DNA of 11,004 nt from Burkholderiales bacterium (GCA_021205255.1 JAJPXW010000013.1:1-11004); one strand, 5' to 3'; counted from the stretch's first letter, positions 1-6,741 are shown. Translations and numbers: made by a program. The notes: generated by a model from the sequence alone, not told the origin.

Positions 1-1
1 C

Positions 2-169
2 TATCCACCAGGATATGTGGTGCCAGCAGCCCCCGTTGTAGTTACACCGCCACCAGTTGTGGCTCCTGCTCCAGCAGGTACCACTATGTATTGGTGCGCA
101 ATCAGCAACAGCTATTATCCTTATGTCACTGAGTGCCCCTCTGGCTGGGAAGTCAGAATTGCACCATAG
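2..169 (+). CDS. C-terminal part of a proline-rich exported protein with a YYPYV/CPxGW tail (partial, left edge)
   Basis: The frame beginning at base 2 is open to a TAG at 167-169 and gives 55 residues; the start lies outside the window. The first half is rich in Pro, Val and Ala (VTPPPVVAPAPAG). The last part has aromatic residues and two cysteines in the pattern YWC, then YYPYV, then CPSGWEV. I recall this tail from short hypothetical exported proteins of Proteobacteria, often after a glycine/proline-rich or low-complexity region; no function is known to me. The two cysteines could form a disulfide, which fits a periplasmic or surface place, but this is inference. A hairpin terminator follows 15 bases after the stop, so it ends its own transcript. 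The signal peptide, if any, cannot be seen. Confidence 0.7.
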   Translation, partial: YPPGYVVPAAPVVVTPPPVVAPAPAGTTMYWCAISNSYYPYVTECPSGWEVRIAP

Positions 170-184
170 GAAATAGGTTTATAG

Positions 185-206
185 AAGCCGGAATTTTCCG
201 GCTTTT
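185..206 (+). terminator. Rho-independent terminator of the proline-rich protein gene
   Basis: The arm AAGCCGGAA at 185-193 is complementary to TTCCGGCTT at 196-204, which gives a GC-centred stem with a short AT loop. Three to four Ts run off the 3' side (203-206). It lies 15 bases after the TAG at 167-169. The T tract is short, so efficiency is uncertain. Confidence 0.7.
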
Positions 207-231
207 ATGCTAAATGAGGGAATACAGCCGT

Positions 232-258
232 TTTTTAGGTCGGTTTCTACCCTAAAAA
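232..258. repeat. Inverted repeat TTTTTAGG/CCTAAAAA between terminator and ligase gene
   Basis: TTTTTAGG at 232-239 is a perfect 8-base complement of CCTAAAAA at 251-258, with an 11-base loop. It lies downstream of a terminator and about 60 bases before the preferred start of the ligase gene. It could be a regulator binding site, a weak second terminator (the 3' tail is not a T run), or chance in AT-rich DNA. No good -35/-10 pair could be placed beside it. Confidence 0.35.
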
Positions 259-305
259 TCTGCTATTTTCCCCACTTTGAATATCCTGTGGAATCATGCG
301 GTCTC

Positions 306-311
306 AAGGAG
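306..311 (+). promoter_or_regulatory. Ribosome binding site that sets the ligase start at TTG 319
   Basis: AAGGAG at 306-311 is a near-ideal Shine-Dalgarno sequence, 7 bases before TTG 319-321. It is inside the longer open frame that begins at TTG 277. That upstream TTG has no purine-rich site before it (the preceding bases are pyrimidine-rich), so the longer start is unlikely. Confidence 0.75.
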
Positions 312-318
312 CTTGGAT

Positions 319-2145
319 TTGACAGATACAAAAGAAGAACGAGAAAAGATTCTGTACACCCTTTCCACCCTTTGTGAGTTCTTTCAGAACAGAGTACAGA
401 AAGGGCCATATTTAGAGGCACTTAGGGAATACGATAAAAACGCAAAGAAATGGATCTCTTACACCTACGAACAAACTGCAAAGAAAGTCCTTGAGTGGAG
501 GAAGGCTTTCGCGAAATCCGGTTTTAGCAAAGGTGAAAGAGTTGCCATGCTCTTACCTAACGGAGTTAATGCAATTTGTTTCGACCAAGCGGCCTTGGCC
601 AATTGCCTTATTCCCGTACCTCTTCATGCCATTGATACACCTGCGTCAAGCGCTTTTATTCTTAGCCATAGCGGAGCAAGTTTCCTTGTCACTAACAAGC
701 TCAGTCATTGGGAAAAGATAAAGGAAGCGGGCTTTGATCTTTCCAATATCAAAAAAGTCATAGTAACTGATGACGATTCTCCAACTAGCGGAGTTATTGA
801 AAAGCTCAATAGCTGGCTAGATGCTGGAAAGGATCAGGTCCAATTGCCAGATGGCCCAACAGCCGATGACCTGGCATGCATTGTCTATACTTCAGGCACT
901 ACTGGTCGGCCAAAAGGCGTCATGCTGACCCATCGGAACATTGCTAGTAATGTGCGTTCCACATTAGGCCATGTAAACCCAGACGATGGTTTTAAGCTTC
1001 TTTCCTTCTTGCCGTTGTCTCACATGTTCGAGAGGACATGCGACTATTTAGCGCTAGCTACTGGTTGCACTATCGTCTTTAACCGGTCTCTTCAATATCT
1101 GGCAGAAGACTTTACGATTGTGAAGCCGGACGTCTTAATTTCCGTTCCCCGCGTATACGAACGAATTTACGCCAAACTTCAAGAGACTCTGAAGAAAGGT
1201 AATCCACTTAAACGTAAGCTCTTTGAATGGGGAGTCGATGTTGGATGGAGGGATTTTTGCAAGAGAAACAAAATTCCTTTTAAGAAGACACCTTTGCAGG
1301 TTCTAGATAGCACGGCTGGAAGAGCTTTAACTAAAAAAATTTCCAAAATGCTAATGGATCGTTTTGGAGGAGAGTTAAAAGTTGCAATTAGTGGAGGTGC
1401 CGCTCTTAATGGGAAGGCGGCAAAATTATTTTGCGGTCTCGGCCTACCTATTCTCCAAGGCTATGGAATGACGGAAACTTCCCCTATCATTGCTGGCAAT
1501 AAAGTCCTTGATAACAATCCTGGCACTGTAGGTCGTCTATTGAAGGATGTAAACGTCAAGATCGGAGAAAACGAAGAAATACTGGTCAAAGGCGACCTTG
1601 TCATGAAAGGCTATTGGAAACAGCCAGAGGAAACCCAAAAGATCATTTCACCGGATGGCTGGTTGCACACTGGCGACAAAGGCGAATTTGACGAACAAGG
1701 TAGGCTAAAGATCAAAGGCCGCATCAAAGAAATCATTGTGACTTCCACAGGAGAAAAAATCTCTCCGGTGGATATCGAAAGTGCTGTTGAGCAAAACGAG
1801 CTTATTGAACAATGTTTTGCTGTTGGAGATGACAAGCCCTACATCTCAGTAATTGTGTCGCTAAACCTCGATGCCTGGAAAACATTCGCAAATAAGCTTG
1901 GACTTGATCCTAGCGACCCAACATCTTTGCTTAACCACACCGTAAGACAGAAAATACTTAAGCGCGTTAAAAAAGCCTGTTCGATGTTCCCTGCCTATGC
2001 CGTTCCACGAAATGCTTGGCCAACCCTGGATGAATGGACTATAGACAATGGTCTACAAACTCCTACACTTAAGCTAAAACGGGGTCCAATGGTGAGAAAA
2101 TATAGGGGTGTGATTGAGAGCATGTATAAAGGAGCTAGAGCCTAA
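319..2145 (+). CDS. Long-chain fatty-acid-CoA ligase / AMP-forming acyl ligase (ANL superfamily)
   Basis: From TTG 319 the protein has 608 residues, the usual size of FadD15/ACSL-type ligases. Such enzymes activate a fatty acid with ATP to acyl-AMP and transfer it to CoA. Visible motifs are the AMP-binding loop YTSGTTGRPKG (about 190-200), the adenine motif QGYGMTETSP (about 380-389), GWLHTGD (about 447-453), the hinge segment GRIKEIIVTSTGEKISP (about 467-483), and TPTLKLKR near 581-588, which should carry the C-terminal catalytic lysine region. There is no membrane segment or carrier domain. The frame stays open to TTG 277, which would add 14 residues, but only TTG 319 has a good ribosome site. 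A radical SAM gene starts 49 bases downstream on the same strand, probably in the same transcript. The true acceptor (CoA or an acyl carrier protein) and chain length cannot be read from sequence. Confidence 0.93.
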   Translation: MTDTKEEREKILYTLSTLCEFFQNRVQKGPYLEALREYDKNAKKWISYTYEQTAKKVLEWRKAFAKSGFSKGERVAMLLPNGVNAICFDQAALANCLIPVPLHAIDTPASSAFILSHSGASFLVTNKLSHWEKIKEAGFDLSNIKKVIVTDDDSPTSGVIEKLNSWLDAGKDQVQLPDGPTADDLACIVYTSGTTGRPKGVMLTHRNIASNVRSTLGHVNPDDGFKLLSFLPLSHMFERTCDYLALATGCTIVFNRSLQYLAEDFTIVKPDVLISVPRVYERIYAKLQETLKKGNPLKRKLFEWGVDVGWRDFCKRNKIPFKKTPLQVLDSTAGRALTKKISKMLMDRFGGELKVAISGGAALNGKAAKLFCGLGLPILQGYGMTETSPIIAGNKVLDNNPGTVGRLLKDVNVKIGENEEILVKGDLVMKGYWKQPEETQKIISPDGWLHTGDKGEFDEQGRLKIKGRIKEIIVTSTGEKISPVDIESAVEQNELIEQCFAVGDDKPYISVIVSLNLDAWKTFANKLGLDPSDPTSLLNHTVRQKILKRVKKACSMFPAYAVPRNAWPTLDEWTIDNGLQTPTLKLKRGPMVRKYRGVIESMYKGARA

Positions 2146-2194
2146 TTCCCCCTCCTGCAGCTCAATGCTTTTATCTTGATGACAGAAAACCCCG

Positions 2195-3541
2195 ATGACT
2201 GGCTCAACAGAAACCATTAAAACTGCTTATAAGGGTCTAGAAAGGAAAGAAAAATCCGAAGCCGTGGCCCCAAGCTGGATGCTGTATACCACTGAAAAAG
2301 TGATGCAGTATCAACTCGAACGCAAACTTACCCTCGATCCCTGCGTCATCGATACCTTTCCTAGCCCTCAGCCAGGGCATCAGTACATGATGTATGCACA
2401 TATACCGTTCTGCAATACGTTATGTTCATACTGTACTTTCCATCGTTTTCTCTTCAAAGAATATAAAGCCAGAGAATATTTCATTAGCCTACGCAAGGAA
2501 ATGGAGTCTGTTAATGCGCTTGGCTACGACTTCACTTCTTTTTATATAGGTGGCGGCACTACCACTATTTTGCTTGACGAACTCGTCAAGACTATTGAAT
2601 TAGCTAAAAAGCTTTTCCCCAACATTAAGGAAGTTTCCTGCGAAACCGATCCGCAAGCCATGGCAGACCCTAACATAAAGGTACTTAAAGGCTTAGTGGA
2701 CCGTATGTCGGTAGGTGTTCAAAGCTTCAATGACGACATCCTTAAAATGACGGACCGTTACCAGAAGTTTGGGTCAGGCGAGCAAGTCTTTGAAAGCATC
2801 ATGCAAGCCCAGGAGCACTTTCCAATTTGCAACGTGGACTTGATTTTTGGGTTTCGAGGCCAGACCGACGAAGTCTTGCGCAACGACCTGCAGAAAGTTC
2901 TACAACTTTCTCCGCGGCAAATCACCACTTACCCACTAATGGTGACTAGTCAGACTAAGCGCAGTGTCAAAGATTCAATCGCAGCGCCTCCGGAAATAAT
3001 GGCTCGTCAATACAGAATTATTCTCGACACTTTAAGTAAGCACTACACGCAATTATCTTCCTGGGCATTTGGTAAAGCCGATGACGAGGGCTTTGACGAA
3101 TACGTCATAGACAATGACGAATATTTAGGTATTGGCTCCGGAGCTTTCAGTTTTCTTGGAGATACTCTTTATGTCAATACCTTTTCTCTGAGAAGGTACA
3201 ACCAGAGAATCCGAAACGGCTTATCGGGCGTGGAAAGGAAGCGCTCCTTTAAGAAGTTGGATGTCCTCAAATATCGTCTACTTCTTGGTCTATTCTCCGG
3301 CAGGCTTTCTCGGAAATATTTTCGAAATGTTCATCAAGTTGAAGTCGATACTAAGCTTTTCAAAGAAGTACTTGCGCTGAAACTCATCGGTGCGATCAAA
3401 GAGAATCCACAAGATAAGAATCAATTCATCGTAACTGACCGGGGTAAATTAATTGGCCTAGTCATGATGAAAGATTTCTACTCCATGATGGACAACATTA
3501 GAGCCGAACTTCGCAAGCCTCTCAAAGAAGCAGATATCTAA
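2195..3541 (+). CDS. HemN-like radical SAM protein (coproporphyrinogen III oxidase family)
   Basis: This 448-residue protein has the radical SAM cluster motif CNTLCSYC (Cys73, 77, 80; C-x3-C-x2-C) after the HemN-type lead HIPF. It also has a GGGT glycine motif (119-122), GVQSF (174-178) and DLIFGFRGQT (215-224). The C-terminal third looks like the HemN_C wing, ending in a TDRGKL segment near 414-419. Genuine HemN has a fourth cysteine two residues after the third; here that place is Phe82, as in HemW and HutW/ChuW-type proteins. It is therefore probably not the anaerobic coproporphyrinogen oxidase. Length and layout resemble ChuW/HutW more than the shorter HemW, yet no heme-uptake genes are near. 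The partner upstream is an acyl-CoA ligase, suggesting an acyl or thioester substrate (inference). ATG 2195 lacks a clear ribosome site, so translation may depend on the upstream gene. An in-frame TGA at 2180-2182 rules out a longer start. Confidence 0.88.
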   Translation: MTGSTETIKTAYKGLERKEKSEAVAPSWMLYTTEKVMQYQLERKLTLDPCVIDTFPSPQPGHQYMMYAHIPFCNTLCSYCTFHRFLFKEYKAREYFISLRKEMESVNALGYDFTSFYIGGGTTTILLDELVKTIELAKKLFPNIKEVSCETDPQAMADPNIKVLKGLVDRMSVGVQSFNDDILKMTDRYQKFGSGEQVFESIMQAQEHFPICNVDLIFGFRGQTDEVLRNDLQKVLQLSPRQITTYPLMVTSQTKRSVKDSIAAPPEIMARQYRIILDTLSKHYTQLSSWAFGKADDEGFDEYVIDNDEYLGIGSGAFSFLGDTLYVNTFSLRRYNQRIRNGLSGVERKRSFKKLDVLKYRLLLGLFSGRLSRKYFRNVHQVEVDTKLFKEVLALKLIGAIKENPQDKNQFIVTDRGKLIGLVMMKDFYSMMDNIRAELRKPLKEADI

Positions 3542-3571
3542 TCGGCCCTTCACAGAAAGCATCAACTAGAT

Positions 3572-3712
3572 TCATATAGACGTAGAGGAATGGCGCACTG
3601 AGACGCCAGTTCCATGACCTATAGGCGTGCATCCAGGAATTACTAGCAGAGCAGCCACGAGAAGAATGAATGCCATTCTCTTTCTTTTTGCCAGTTTCCT
3701 ACTATTCATCAT
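3572..3712 (-). CDS. Small lipoprotein of 46 residues
   Basis: The frame is open from 3781, but the likely start is the first of two tandem ATG codons (3712-3710 and 3709-3707): GGAG lies 7 bases upstream on the minus strand. The product MMNSRKLAKRKRM... has a strongly basic N-region, a hydrophobic core (AFILLVAALLV) and a signal peptidase II site ending IPGC at Cys28. Proline before the glycine is unusual for a lipobox. Only about 18 residues would remain after processing: TPIGHGTGVSV then RHSSTSI. The stop of the larger YcfL-like lipoprotein lies 31 bases before this start on the same strand, so the two are probably co-transcribed. It converges on the radical SAM gene with 30 bases between stops. 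I recognise no family. Alternatives are a truncated larger lipoprotein or a fortuitous frame. Confidence 0.6.
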   Translation of the reverse strand: MMNSRKLAKRKRMAFILLVAALLVIPGCTPIGHGTGVSVRHSSTSI

Positions 3713-3743
3713 GCACAGTCTCCAGAGAAAGTCAGAGAAAGTA

Positions 3744-4196
3744 TTAGAGAGGTGGAGGACCAGGGTTGAATTCCTTCTCATTGGACACTACCTTTATCCA
3801 TAGAGCAACATAGACTGCATTTGGACTATTCGCCAACACGCTTATGGGTCCCAGCTCCCCAGGTTGCAAATTCATCGTAATGGGCGGGAAAGGTGCTCCT
3901 AAAGCGCTACCGGTATTGTCTGTCCAAGCAGCTTGGCACTCTACGGTAAGAGGCTGTTTAGTTTGGTTTTTCAATGAAAGCGTCAGCAACTCGAGCATTC
4001 TGGAAGTATCGACTTTAGGATCGACTATTCCTACTGCTTCAGACACCGGCCTATTAGCAAAAATTATGGTAAGTCTTGGAACACTCAAATCCTGCCACGT
4101 TACCGGTACAAAGTCGGGGTCGTTATCTAGAGTTTGACAGCCAGTCAATAGGAGAGCAGCGGCAAAAGCAATTGCCATAAAGAAATTTTTTACCAT
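3744..4196 (-). CDS. YcfL-like (DUF1425-type) lipoprotein
   Basis: This 150-residue protein has a lipoprotein signal: a short basic N-terminus, a hydrophobic run and LLTGC at 16-20. Gln follows Cys20, so an outer-membrane destination is expected by the +2 rule. The mature part is predicted to be beta-rich: a segment with LTIIFANRPVSEAVGI, then LELLTLSLKNQTKQPLTVEC (about 69-88), AAWTDNTGSALG, and a proline/glycine loop before LANSP. The order 'N-Q-T-x-x-P-L, then W-x-D-x-x-G' resembles YcfL (DUF1425), which in Enterobacteria is encoded next to the penicillin-binding-protein activator lpoB. No lpoB is seen here; a 46-residue lipoprotein follows instead. ATG 4196 has a strong ribosome site (AAGGGGAG, about 7 bases upstream on the minus strand). 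The family call rests on pattern only; function is unknown. Confidence 0.78.
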   Translation of the reverse strand: MVKNFFMAIAFAAALLLTGCQTLDNDPDFVPVTWQDLSVPRLTIIFANRPVSEAVGIVDPKVDTSRMLELLTLSLKNQTKQPLTVECQAAWTDNTGSALGAPFPPITMNLQPGELGPISVLANSPNAVYVALWIKVVSNEKEFNPGPPPL

Positions 4197-4377
4197 TGAA
4201 CTCTCCCCTTACTTCCAGCAGCTAACAAATGAAATCCTAATCAAAGCCATTCAGTAGTTCGGTAAATAATAGGCTAAGAAACTATGGACATCATTCCTCA
4301 CACGTACTTTCGGGAATGTGCCTCTCAGTTACTAAAGTGCTATGTGTAAATAAGAAAGATTTTCAGGAAGCCTGTAA

Positions 4378-4563
4378 GTCTGTTCTTGGAATTTAGAAAT
4401 TGAGCTTGAAAAGAGCCAAGAGAAACGCTGTGTTTTCGTTAGTTTTGAGTTTGAATCGGTTCTATGGGCCTATAGAAATGCCAACTGCATCGAAACGCTA
4501 ACTGGTTTTCTGAAGCTATCAGCTATCTCTGATTTGGATGCACATAATTTGAGTAATGCTTAA
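4378..4563 (+). pseudogene. Possible decayed reading frame without a start codon
   Basis: Between TAA 4375-4377 and TAA 4561-4563 the plus strand is open for 61 codons. The translation looks protein-like (LEKSQEKRCVFVSFEFESV, then LWAYRNANCIETLTGFLK), but the frame has no ATG or GTG, and TTG only near its end. A neighbouring frame just upstream, with ATG near 4315, runs into the same place and stops at 4395-4397. One frameshift could join them. This could be a gene remnant or chance; I recognise no family. Confidence 0.2.
4460..4477. repeat. Near-palindrome TTCTAT-GGGCCT-ATAGAA
   Basis: TTCTAT at 4460-4465 is a perfect complement of ATAGAA at 4472-4477, and the central GGCC is also self-complementary. 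Only one symmetrical pair (G/T) breaks an 18-base palindrome. It lies about 125-140 bases upstream of the exported-protein gene, so it could be an operator; chance is also possible. Confidence 0.3.
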
Positions 4564-4601
4564 TATGCGATTGTCGCTCTCAACCATCTAAGGAGACATT
4601 G

Positions 4602-5180
4602 ATGTCTAGTTACCTTCTTAAAACTGCTTTTGTAGTAGCAATTGCTTCTGGTCTATCCCTATCCACAGTACAGTCCCAAACCGAATCATCAACCTTGCCG
4701 GAAATGGAGCCGATTTTAGGAATTGTCGTCCCCAATAAAACCACCTTGAATGAAGCAATTACCGCCCTTAAGGAAAAAGGATGCGGTTATGAGGAAAAAA
4801 CCATTGAGGATCAAGAAGTAGAAAGAGGAATAAGCATCCAGGAAGGTTGCTTTAACTTGCCGGGTTCACCTACAGTTAACTTTATTGCGGCACATGATGG
4901 CCAAACTATCGATGGTGTAATGATGCTATTTAAAAATGGCGGTACCAAGCAAATGTTTGACCAGTATCTCGAGAATCTCGTTAAGTACTACGGGGAACCC
5001 ACTGATGTAAAGCGGCAATATCTGTGGAAAATGTACTTTTGGCCAAAAATGGAGCAAAAATGTTTTATTAGCTTTATTGGCTCAGAAGAAACTGGACCAT
5101 TTTTATTAGCTTACAACATAGGACCTGCAGCTAAAGTAGCATACGACAAGTGGCAGGAAATAATACAGAAACAGAAGTAG
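4602..5180 (+). CDS. Exported protein of unknown function
   Basis: ATG 4602 is chosen over the adjacent TTG 4599 because AAGGAG at 4590-4595 is 6 bases before the ATG and only 3 before the TTG. The 192-residue product has a type I signal peptide: Lys7, a hydrophobic run from about 9 to 20, and a probable cut after Ser25 (VQS before QT). The mature part has three cysteines (61, 83, 154); Cys61 and Cys83 sit in similar GC contexts and may pair in the periplasm. The order of elements (PNKTTLNEAITALKEKGC helix, strands around VNFIAA and DGVMMLF, a helix ending LVKYYGEP, then aromatic strands) resembles small periplasmic alpha/beta proteins in which a helix ends in 'YGxP'. I cannot name a family. 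No lipobox or membrane anchor is present. It appears to be transcribed alone. Confidence 0.82.
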   Translation: MSSYLLKTAFVVAIASGLSLSTVQSQTESSTLPEMEPILGIVVPNKTTLNEAITALKEKGCGYEEKTIEDQEVERGISIQEGCFNLPGSPTVNFIAAHDGQTIDGVMMLFKNGGTKQMFDQYLENLVKYYGEPTDVKRQYLWKMYFWPKMEQKCFISFIGSEETGPFLLAYNIGPAAKVAYDKWQEIIQKQK

Positions 5181-5504
5181 AGAAAAGAGAAAAGGTAATC
5201 TGCAGGAAGCATGCAAGCGGTGGGTTAGGTTAGTCCAAATGCCAATCCTTAACTTCTAATAGTCAAGTAAGTTAGAAAGACATGCCAAGCTTTTGTCACC
5301 AAGTTACCTCCTGGGTAGTCGGCATTGGATTAGCCTGAAGTAGAAAGTAATTTCTTCCTATGACTTAGGAACTCGACATCCATACGTCGTAAAGTGCAAG
5401 CTTCCTTTTTCCTAAGGTCTCCATAAGACAAACCTTGTTGAATTAGAGTATCAATGTAGCCCTATTGGCAACGGTGACGACTTACAGGCGACGGAGTAAG
5501 TAAA
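5181..5504. other. Intergenic region of about 320 bp before hydF, with no intact gene
   Basis: No strong terminator follows the exported-protein stop; only weak stems are visible, such as TTCTAA 5254-5259 with TTAGAA 5272-5277, and TTCCTA 5355-5360 with TAGGAA 5366-5371. The hydF promoter should lie here; a TTGGAT...TAATTT pair with 17-base spacing around 5326-5354 is too weak to call. On the minus strand 43 codons are open between 5461 and 5333, with basic, Leu-rich content but no well-placed start. No tRNA or riboswitch is apparent. Confidence 0.45.
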
Positions 5505-6728
5505 GTGGCGGGAATTCAAGAAACACCAAAAGCAAACCGTGTGCATATTGGAATTTTTGGTCGAAGAAATGCAGGCAAGTCAAGCCTTTTTAATAAGTTA
5601 ACAAAACAGAACGCCGCATTAGTTAGTGAGACACCAGGCACCACGACTGATCCAGTCTACAAAGCCATGGAAATCTTGCCTCTTGGTCCTGTAATGATTA
5701 TTGATACGGCTGGTATTGACGATGTGGGTGATTTAGGCAAGCTTCGAGTTGGAAAAACCAAAGAAGCTATGACTAAAACCGATCTGGCAATCGTTGTATT
5801 GGATGCAGCTGAGTCCCTCACTGATTTCGAAACTACTCTATTTAAAGAGTTTAAGGAGCTCGGCACGGAAGTCATTCTTGCCGTTAATAAAGTCGATTCC
5901 TCGGAATATTCGGATGAAAGAATAAAGCGGCTTGTGGATTTGACTGGTCTTGAAGTCTTACCTATCAGCACGCTTACTGGATCTGGCATGACCGAACTTA
6001 TGGATGCCATTGTCAAACTGGCTCCAAGGGCTTTTGAAGATCCACCTCTTCTAAGAGATCTGCTTAAACCCGGAGATACGGTCATTCTTTGTGTACCAGT
6101 TGATACTGGAGCTCCAAAAGGACGACTCATACTCCCACAAGTCCAGGCAATTAGGGATGCCTTAGATGCAGGTGCATCCGTAATAGTTGCTAAAGAAAAC
6201 GAAATCGAAAACCAACTGGCAAATTTAAAGAAACCACCAGCTCTAGCTATTACCGATAGCCAGGCCTTTGCAAAGGCAAATCAGACAGTTGGAAAGGAAA
6301 TTCCACTGACTTCGTTTTCTATCTTGATGGCTCGCCAAAAAGGCGATTTAGTCACTCTTGCGGAAGGCGCGGAAATTATTGACCAATTAAAACCTGGAGA
6401 TAAAGTTCTTATCGCAGAAGCTTGTACTCACCGGTGCCAAGCTGAAGACATAGGACGCATCAAAATTCCAAAAATGCTGCAAAAAAGGATAGGCGGCAAA
6501 CTCGATTTCACTTGGTACACCGGAAATTCCTTTCCAGAAGACGTAGCTCCCTATAAGCTAGTCATCCATTGCGGCGCCTGCATGCTCACTCGCAGAGCAA
6601 TGCTGCAAAGGCAAAGGCAATGCCGAGAAGCTGGGATCCCTATGGTTAACTACGGGGTTACGTTAGCTAAGCTAACAGGCGTTTTAGATAGAGCCATGAT
6701 CCCGGTTAAAGATGCTCTTACCAGATAG
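5505..6728 (+). CDS. hydF: [FeFe]-hydrogenase H-cluster maturation GTPase HydF
   Basis: HydF is the scaffold that carries the diiron precursor made with HydE and HydG and delivers it to the hydrogenase in the cytoplasm. The 407-residue length is typical. The N-terminal GTPase has the P-loop GRRNAGKS (19-26), PGTTTDP (44-50), DTAG (67-70) and NKVD (128-131). A middle dimerisation domain follows (about 180-295). The C-terminal cluster domain has the hallmark C-x-H (Cys307, His309) and H-C-x-x-C (His355, Cys356, Cys359) ligands, plus VNYGVTLAKLTGVLDRA (381-397). No key residue is missing. The start is GTG 5505, with GGAG at 5493-5496, 8 bases upstream. HydE, HydG and the hydrogenase are not in this window, so hydF stands alone here. 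It converges on prfC with a shared 40-base gap containing a hairpin terminator. Confidence 0.97.
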   Translation: MAGIQETPKANRVHIGIFGRRNAGKSSLFNKLTKQNAALVSETPGTTTDPVYKAMEILPLGPVMIIDTAGIDDVGDLGKLRVGKTKEAMTKTDLAIVVLDAAESLTDFETTLFKEFKELGTEVILAVNKVDSSEYSDERIKRLVDLTGLEVLPISTLTGSGMTELMDAIVKLAPRAFEDPPLLRDLLKPGDTVILCVPVDTGAPKGRLILPQVQAIRDALDAGASVIVAKENEIENQLANLKKPPALAITDSQAFAKANQTVGKEIPLTSFSILMARQKGDLVTLAEGAEIIDQLKPGDKVLIAEACTHRCQAEDIGRIKIPKMLQKRIGGKLDFTWYTGNSFPEDVAPYKLVIHCGACMLTRRAMLQRQRQCREAGIPMVNYGVTLAKLTGVLDRAMIPVKDALTR

Positions 6729-6741
6729 TATCCTCCAACCA

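Larger units (their letters stand above)
4197..4601. other. Intergenic region of about 400 bp between divergent genes, with no intact gene
   Basis: This stretch must hold the promoters of the minus-strand lipoprotein pair and of the plus-strand exported protein, but no convincing -35/-10 pair stands out. A TATTAT box on the minus strand near 4263-4268 lacks a matching -35 element. It contains a plus-strand open frame without a start codon (4378-4563) and a near-palindrome at 4460-4477, both listed separately. I see no tRNA, no T-run terminator and no long repeat. Confidence 0.5.

Noticed and set aside
2179..2220. Thirteen-codon frame starting at ATG 2179 and overlapping the start of the radical SAM gene, as a leader peptide
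   Set aside because: It has no ribosome site and no repeated or regulatory codon pattern, so it is most simply chance.
4284..4349. Short plus-strand frame from ATG 4284 in the intergenic gap
   Set aside because: Only 21 codons, with no clear ribosome site and no recognisable motif.
4360..5210. Imperfect direct repeat of CAGGAAGC-TG-AAG at about 4363 and 5204
   Set aside because: Only about 15 bases with several mismatches, and not flanking anything that looks mobile; likely chance.
5657..6130. Minus-strand open frame of 157 codons inside hydF
   Set aside because: It is Ser/Arg-rich, as expected from the complement of a coding strand, and overlaps the clearly conserved GTPase domain of HydF.
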